DNA of 64,000 nt, taken from NCBI GenBank assembly GCA_029215795.1, contig JARDYH010000005.1, positions 8,836,001 through 8,900,000 of the forward strand, given 5' to 3'. This DNA is from Anniella stebbinsi. Taxonomy: Eukaryota; Chordata; Lepidosauria; Squamata; Anniellidae. The number at the start of each line of letters is the position of its first letter. Positions within the stretch are counted from its first letter, which is position 1. The notes beneath the pieces were generated by a model. It saw nothing but the letters and a program-made list of their open reading frames with translations. It searched no databases and was not told the origin of the DNA. Below, piece after piece: positions 58,087 through 64,000 of this stretch. Both the position numbers and the translations under genes were made by a program.

Positions 58087-61000
58087 CAAAGTTCTGTGGA
58101 GTTACAGCCCACCCACTTTTTTCCCTTTTCTGATCACTTTTCTGTGAAAAAGGAAAGTTGTGTAGTTAACCCATACAGTATTTGGATGCTCACCATGAGG
58201 AGACCCAGCGTATACAATTTCACTCCATTTCAGCAAACTGTCAAGGACTAGGAACCTCACCCCCTCTTTTGGTGCTCATGGACAGGGATACGGGAACAGC
58301 TTTGAAAACTGGCTGGGAAGCGAGTGAAGACCGTGGGAGGAGGGGCCGGGAGCAGGAAGGAACACCTTGAGAATTGGGGTGCTGCTGGTTGGGTGGGGCA
58401 GGGACAGCAAACAGGGGCTAACCATCGGCAATGCACAGTTAATGGTGGGGATCTGGCAGAGACAGGAGAGAGAAGAATATGCCCCTTGTGCAAAACAGGC
58501 CAATCAGAGCAATGTAGGGGCAGCACAGGGGAGGCCAGGATTTGGTTTCCAACACAAAGGAAGCTGGGAGACCATCCTGGTTGAGCAGGAGGACTGTAGA
58601 GGGAGGAGAGGCGAGGGCAGGGGAAATAAGCTACGCACAGTAGCTTATTTGTACGATCGTGTGGAGGACAACAGTAATTTATTTTCAAAATACACTACTC
58701 TGAGTAGCTTATAAGCCATCATGACTTAAAGTGACATGAGAACCCGCTCTCTGTAAATCGCCTTGCAAACCGATGGTGCTATATAAGTAGCTGAAGCTGC
58801 AATACTACCGCCATGTACCTGGGAGAAGGTCCCACTGAACTCATTAGGATTTACTTTTGAGTAGTATTTCCTGTAAATAAATAATAGTAATAACCCTTGA
58901 AGGTAGACCAGTATTATTATCTTCGCACTGAAGATGGAAGGCAGAAGCCAAAGGAAGTAGCTCACTTAAGGCCACTTAGTGAGTTCATACTAACAGGATT
59001 GCTATTGGTGCTTCCAGATGAGGCTTTTATTGTGCAATTGGACTGCCTCATTCAAGGAATTTTACAGGGGGTCCAGATGACTTCTTCAATTTGTTGCCCT
59101 CCCCTGTTTTCCCATCACTTCTGTCTTTTTTATTACCGGGGGGGGGGGGGACATTAAGGAAGAAAAGATGGGAAAACTTGTACATAGCCTTTTGGTTATT
59201 AGTGCTATGAGCTGAAAGCACTCTATAAGGTATAAATCAGAAGTGGGCAGAAGGCAGATCAGAATCTACCAACAGATCTCTGGGCAATTTATGGCAGATG
59301 GGAAAAGGGTTTCTAACTCTAACAACAGCAATAACAAAAAGGCATTCCCCTCCCTCTGAAGTTAGCCTGATGAAATAAACAAAGGAAGCTTGGGGAAAAC
59401 CAGGAGTAGATTTGGGTATACGAAAAGACTGTGAGCATAATCCTGGTACTAAAAATGAACCCCTGGCCTGAAAAAGTGCTCAGAGGCACTCCCACAAGCC
59501 ACTATTTTGCACCTGCATCCAGTTAGGGAACCTTGGGATCCCAGTAAAACACAATAGATCTTGCAAGCCTGAAGGATGCCCACCTCTGGAATATCAATGC
59601 TATAATTCTGTTCTTGCTGCCTTTCACTGTCAAGCCAAAGCAGAGGGCATTGCAGAATGCAGCTTCCCGACTCCTGTCAGTCCCCAACCGTTGGTCCCTT
59701 GCAGAATGGAAGCTGTCTTTTTGGTGCTCTGCTCTTCCACACAACATGTTGCAGCAGCCTCCTTGTAATAAAACAGTAGCTCCATGCTATCCGTTGTGAT
59801 GCAAGCATGGGGTCAGCTGACCTACAGGAGCACCATGTGACTAAGCCAGATGCTCAACTGATCTGCAGAAGTGCACTGTGGATAGGCTTTGGGTGTGGTC
59901 AGGGGGGGGGGTCTGTTAATTTCTGAGGCCCTCTAAGACCATGGTTGCCGAGACAGGAAGCAAAGAAATGGCATGGGAAAGCATCACATCAACCAACTGT
60001 TTCACCGGTGGCAGCAAAAGCTGCTTCATAAGCATCAGAACTAGAATAGAAGACTTTGTAACTCAGGAGAAAAGGACGGTAAGAAGCAGGTTATGTGTTA
60101 CAGCTGAGCATCAATGACATAACTCTTCTGGACCACAGAAACAGCACAGAATGTGATACTAGGCACAGGAATCCACTTTGGAGAATCTCAGCTGTTATTA
60201 TGTTTTAAAGGGAAATTTCTAGATCTTATGGCTGCAAGGTATGCTTCAAAATGTGTGGACAATGCTTATTGAATTCCTAAATGCCAAAAGGTGCAGGTAT
60301 GGCTGCAATGCCATACCCACTTGGCTAGGAGTATGTCTCATTGAACTCAGCGGGACTTACTTCTGATGAGACATGCATAGGACTGTGTGCTGTAAAAAGG
60401 TTTCTGTGAGGGGCAGGGTGCAGTGTCTTGCATAGTTTCTCATTCCTTCCATGATTGGCAGAACCAGAATAAATTAAGCAAAATGGTTTTTAAAAACTGC
60501 AGAATACATTATGCAACTAAGATAGGGAATGACAGGAATCTGTCCAGTTTGCAGAGTTCACACAGGTTGCACAATTCGGCTTATCTTCACACAGAATTTG
60601 GATTCCTTGGATGCAAAATTCGAATATCGTTTTCGTAGCATGGAGTACGCACAGCTTTGCTTACGTTGTGGGAAAATTCCTCAATAAAGAGCACAGAATA
60701 AAGACCAGACTTGAAAGAAGAAAGGGGTTCACCAACAAAAGTCACGCTTCCCCACCTGAAGCAGAATTTGAGAGACGGTAAGGCAGAAAAATGGACTGAC
60801 GTTGGGAGGGGGTGAAAAAAACAAGAGAATAGATAGGAGAGGCAAGGAAAGAGGAACTGATGCTAGAACACCCCACTGAGGAAAACTACAAGTTCTGCCC
60901 CTTTCTGTTCTATGAGTGGTCCCTGAAGGACACCCTTGAGGTGCCAAACAGAGAGGAACCCAGAAGAATTCCTCACTGCCCAATTTTGTAGGCAGCCCAG

Positions 61001-61347
61001 CAACAGAACCTGGAAATAAACACCTCAAATTTCAGCAGCCTGCAACAGAGGGAGATGAGATGGGAAGCAGGACCACCCCACAAGCCCAGCTGAAAGACCA
61101 GCTGCTTTATTCCTCTGCTCCCCTCTCCCCTTTTTCCTTTTGTGTCATGGCTGTTTAGAATGTTAGCCTGTGAGCAGGGACTGCCTTGTTTCTATTGCTT
61201 GTATGTAAACAGCTCCAGGAGACTTTTGGGGGGTTGAGGAGCAGGATAAATGTGCCTTTAAATATAATAAAATGCATGAAAAAAGAAAGATATGAGATAA
61301 ACTGTGCAGAACCTCCAGGTCAGACCAAAAAAAAATTTAGGCCCAAT

Positions 61348-61553
61348 TTGGGTGACTGTATGAAAAGGAGGATAGGGCTCCTATATCTTTAACAGTTGCA
61401 TAGAAAAGGGTATTTCAGCAGGTGTCATTTATATGCATGCAGCACCTGCTGAAATTCCCTCTTCATCACAACAGTTAAAGCTACAGGAACCCTGCCCTCT
61501 TTTGTATCTGGTCACGCTTGGCAGGGCTGTTCTATTTCCATTTCGTCACCCTA
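61348..61553. mobile_element. hAT-type MITE, family A copy 10: short form of about one module
   Basis: 206 bp, from TTGGGTGACTG (first A mutated) to GTCACCCTA, with the perfect target duplication GGCCCAAT (61340-61347 and 61554-61561). It holds one module and then a short unrelated stretch, showing that a roughly half-length element is mobile. Confidence 0.9.
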
Positions 61554-62033
61554 GGCCCAATGGCACAAATGTTGAAAACATTTTTTTTAGTATGACAAAG
61601 TGCTCACAAACCTCACTTGGTAACCAAGGTCCTATATTTCTAGATGTCTGCCTGTATGGACAGTTTACAAAAGTTGGCAAAGAATAGCTCATCTTATCCT
61701 AAGGCTCAAGGTGGATAATATATTCCCATACTTCTTGCAACTTTCCACAAATCCCATGATGCAGGATATTATTAATTATTAAAACTCAAGGGATCCCCAA
61801 CAGCCACAATGAGTCTATCCCCAGGCAAGAAAACAACTGTTTAAGCTTCCCCAGGTGTAACTAGGGCAAAACAATAGGCGAGTCACTCTTGTCAACAGCC
61901 AGGGCAAGTGCAACAGATCAAAAATGGTTGGACTACACATCCTCCTTAAGCCTTAAGATTCCCATAGGAAATAATCTCTACATTTTTATACTGTATCTGA
62001 AATGCTGATAGAATAACATGAGGAAGCTGAATC

Positions 62034-62353
62034 TAGGGTGATCCTATGAAAAGGAGGACAAGGCTCCTATATCTTTAACAGTTGCACAGAAAAGTGAACT
62101 TCAGCCAGTGTCATTTGTATGCATGCAGCACCTGGTGAAATTCCCTCTTCATCACAACAGTTCAAGCTGCAGGAACTCTGCTGTATTGGCCAGGTACAAA
62201 AGAGGCCAGGGTTCCTGCAGCTTGAACTGTTGTGATGAAGAGGGAATTTCACCAGGTGCTGCATGCATACAAATGACACCTTCTGAAATTTCCTTCTCTA
62301 TGCAACTGTTAAAGATGCAGGAGCCCTGTCGTCCTTTTCATATGTTCCCCCTA
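62034..62353. mobile_element. hAT-type palindromic MITE, family A copy 11
   Basis: TAGGGTGATCC to GTTCCCCCTA, both ends mutated. ATATGAAAAGGAGGACAGGG-like subfamily with GCATGCAGCACCTGGTG modules. No target duplication is visible. About 480 bp from copy 10. Confidence 0.85.
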
Positions 62354-63784
62354 ACCTGGTTGAAGCCTCTTTGGCCTCAGCCAGAGTGAAAGGGGTTATT
62401 GTCACCTAGTTCCTCCTCCTCTAAGTCTATCTGATCATAGGGTCATATCATTTCTTCCCTGTCTGCCTTCTTCTGTGTATTATGTGTGGCTCCACAGTCA
62501 AACCAAATCCCTGGCTCCCATGGCTTGCTTGTGAGTAGGCATTTACTCATAAGCTGGTAGTTACTCACAAGGAGACCTTGCCCTAGTTCAAGGGAATTGT
62601 TTTGGGCTACTCTAGGGGAGTGGTTTGCTTCCTCCGAAGGCCAAACATTGGGAGAACTGACAGTCTGCCACATTCATTCTATGGTTGCTGTTTCCCTGAC
62701 CTCCCAAGACTCTCCCCTTTCCTTGTACAACTTCTTCCTCCCTGCTTTGTAATAGACACAGTTTCTACATCTGGGGGCCTTAACAAGGCAAGAGGCACTG
62801 CCCTCTGAGCTCCTAACACACTAAATAGTCAGAAGGGATCCTTGAGAATCAGAGCTTATCAGCGTTTTTTTCAAATTAGGGCCCTATAGTGCTGCTGAAG
62901 CATTGCTCTTTCATAATTAGCTGTCAATGGAATTAAAGCAGAGGTTCCAGATAACATTTAGTATAGTGTTATAATATCTAGCAATGCTCTCTCATGGCCA
63001 ACCTCCTTCTATAGTATGTGCTCACAAGTAAGTCCCATTCTCAAAGGTCCTGGCAAAAGCTAATTAAAAGTTTCCTGTTTTCAGGTCCTTGCCATTTGAT
63101 TGCTTCCTGTTGATCCACAGCTGGGGGATCAGAGATAGCATCTTAATTTCCCCTTCAGTAGCTTCTCTGGATTACTCTTATGATCGTTTCTGTTCCTGTG
63201 GAAGAGATCTAATCCCCTAGCCACAGTCAAAAAGAAGCAATAAAATGGTCAGGACTTGCAAACAAGAATTTTTAATTAAAAGCACAGAAGCCTCAAAAAG
63301 CCTCAGCATTTTGCCTTTCTATCTTGCCCAAGCTGGTGCTGAAATTGCATTTATCTTCCCCACATATCCTCAAAATCTTCACAAAACTGTGAAAAACCAA
63401 AGGAGAAAAACACAGAAAATACTGGACTGCAACAGACTGATGATGATGTTTTCTGGATTCTCCATAAAAAGTGAGTCAACAAAGGATGACAATTCCAGGG
63501 AAAAAGGCCAGTTTGGAATCAACCAGGCATTCATCATCCTATTCATAATAATATACCCAAACACTGGTGATCGTCACAATGTCTGTCGCAGTCTGCTTTA
63601 TTACAATGCTTAAGAAAGTCTGCATTTGGGCCCTGGTACAGCTGTTTTCACACAGGACACTGAAAGGTACACGTTAACCCACAAATTCACTTACTGTATA
63701 CACAACCTTATTCCCTACAGCAAAATTCAAACATTATCCTCCTTATGGTGGTAAAAATATGCTAATCAACCAAATAATTGGCAA

Positions 63785-63845
63785 TTTGCTGGCTGGAGCT
63801 GATAGGACCTGAAGTCTAAAACATCTGGAAGGCACCAGCTTGAGG
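63785..63845. mobile_element. Palindromic reptile MITE, family B, one arm
   Basis: GCTGGCTGGAGCTGATAGG then TGAAGTCTAAAACATCTGG and AAGGCACCAGCTTGAGGAAG correspond to the right arm of the copies at 51255 and 52885. The left arm is not recognised. Confidence 0.55.
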
Positions 63846-64000
63846 AAGACTGCAATCGTGGTTCATATAAGCTCCCACCTTCAGACTGAAATGGCCCAGA
63901 CACAGGTTTACCACCTAAGTGAGAACTAAGCTTGAGAAACCTGAACCAACCAAATGCATGTGTAAAGATGTTTAAAGAAGGTTGTATATAATCTGTATAT

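Larger units (their letters stand above)
51966..64000. other. Upstream of resolved gene 2 exons, no supported coding exon
   Basis: Expected to hold the gene 2 5' exons and promoter, but nothing passes on splice sites and phase with confidence. It contains transposons listed separately, a G run at 52092-52106, a G run near 59139-59150, MIR-like sequence at about 58870-59000, and squamate repeat tails near 53780-53870 and 60330-60390. The 122-codon ORF at 63245-63613 has no recognisable domain. Confidence 0.4.

Noticed and set aside
58186..58232. Possible upstream gene 2 exon on the minus strand (donor CATG/GTGAGC near 58186)
   Set aside because: The phase could be made compatible, but the acceptor is only moderate and the peptide is not distinctive; a chance match is too likely to list it as an exon.
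63245..63613. A 122-codon plus-strand ORF
   Set aside because: Lysine/serine-rich, no domain, no splice or promoter context, and codon use typical of A/T-rich noncoding DNA.
1..64000. CRISPR arrays, operons or phage-like systems
   Set aside because: No regularly spaced direct repeats or prokaryotic gene organisation; the repeated motifs are transposons and microsatellites of a vertebrate genome.

Overview
The window is nuclear DNA from an amniote, most likely a squamate reptile (lizard or snake). It has spliced genes with long introns, a vertebrate brain GPCR (GPR173), a tRNA-derived SINE and 5S-rRNA-derived SINE copies of the kind known from squamates, L2-like, L1-like and other LINE fragments, many short DNA transposons, and abundant microsatellites. 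No bacterial, viral or organellar genes were seen. The species cannot be fixed from the sequence alone.

Two protein-coding genes are supported, both on the minus strand. (1) GPR173 (SREB3), an orphan class A GPCR, has an intact 370-codon single coding exon at 3798-4910. A splice acceptor lies 90 bases upstream of the ATG, with a 17-codon upstream ORF between them. A possible 3'UTR runs down to about 1484, and a CpG-rich region at 21.5-23.0 kb is the best candidate for its first exon and promoter, implying an intron of about 16.5 kb. (2) A second gene I do not recognise occupies 31952-51965. I assembled it from a 1.1-kb last exon and four small upstream exons (42939-43015, 45492-45547, 50298-50361, 51874-51965) whose splice sites and codon phases agree. 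It encodes at least 463 residues ending in a hydrophobic, tail-anchor-like C terminus; its 5' end is not resolved. A 13-base candidate microexon at 51128-51140 has the same phases as the 64-base exon, so either one alone, but not both, keeps the frame.

Everything else is transposon-rich DNA. 5.0-21.5 kb is the putative GPR173 intron. 23-32 kb is the spacer between the genes and the 3' flank of gene 2. 33-43 kb is a large intron of gene 2 holding a decayed L1-like element and a CpG-rich Harbinger-like MITE nested in an element with hAT-like ends. 43-52 kb holds the small exons among MITEs. 52-64 kb is upstream of the resolved exons.

The most striking feature is a family of self-complementary hAT-type MITEs (ends TAGGGTGACC/GGTCACCCTA). 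There are 11 copies, nine of them between 45.8 and 62.4 kb, and six have perfect 8-bp target duplications. Each half of the element is itself an inverted repeat, and the copies come as one, two or three such modules. Five copies lie in introns of gene 2, next to its small exons.
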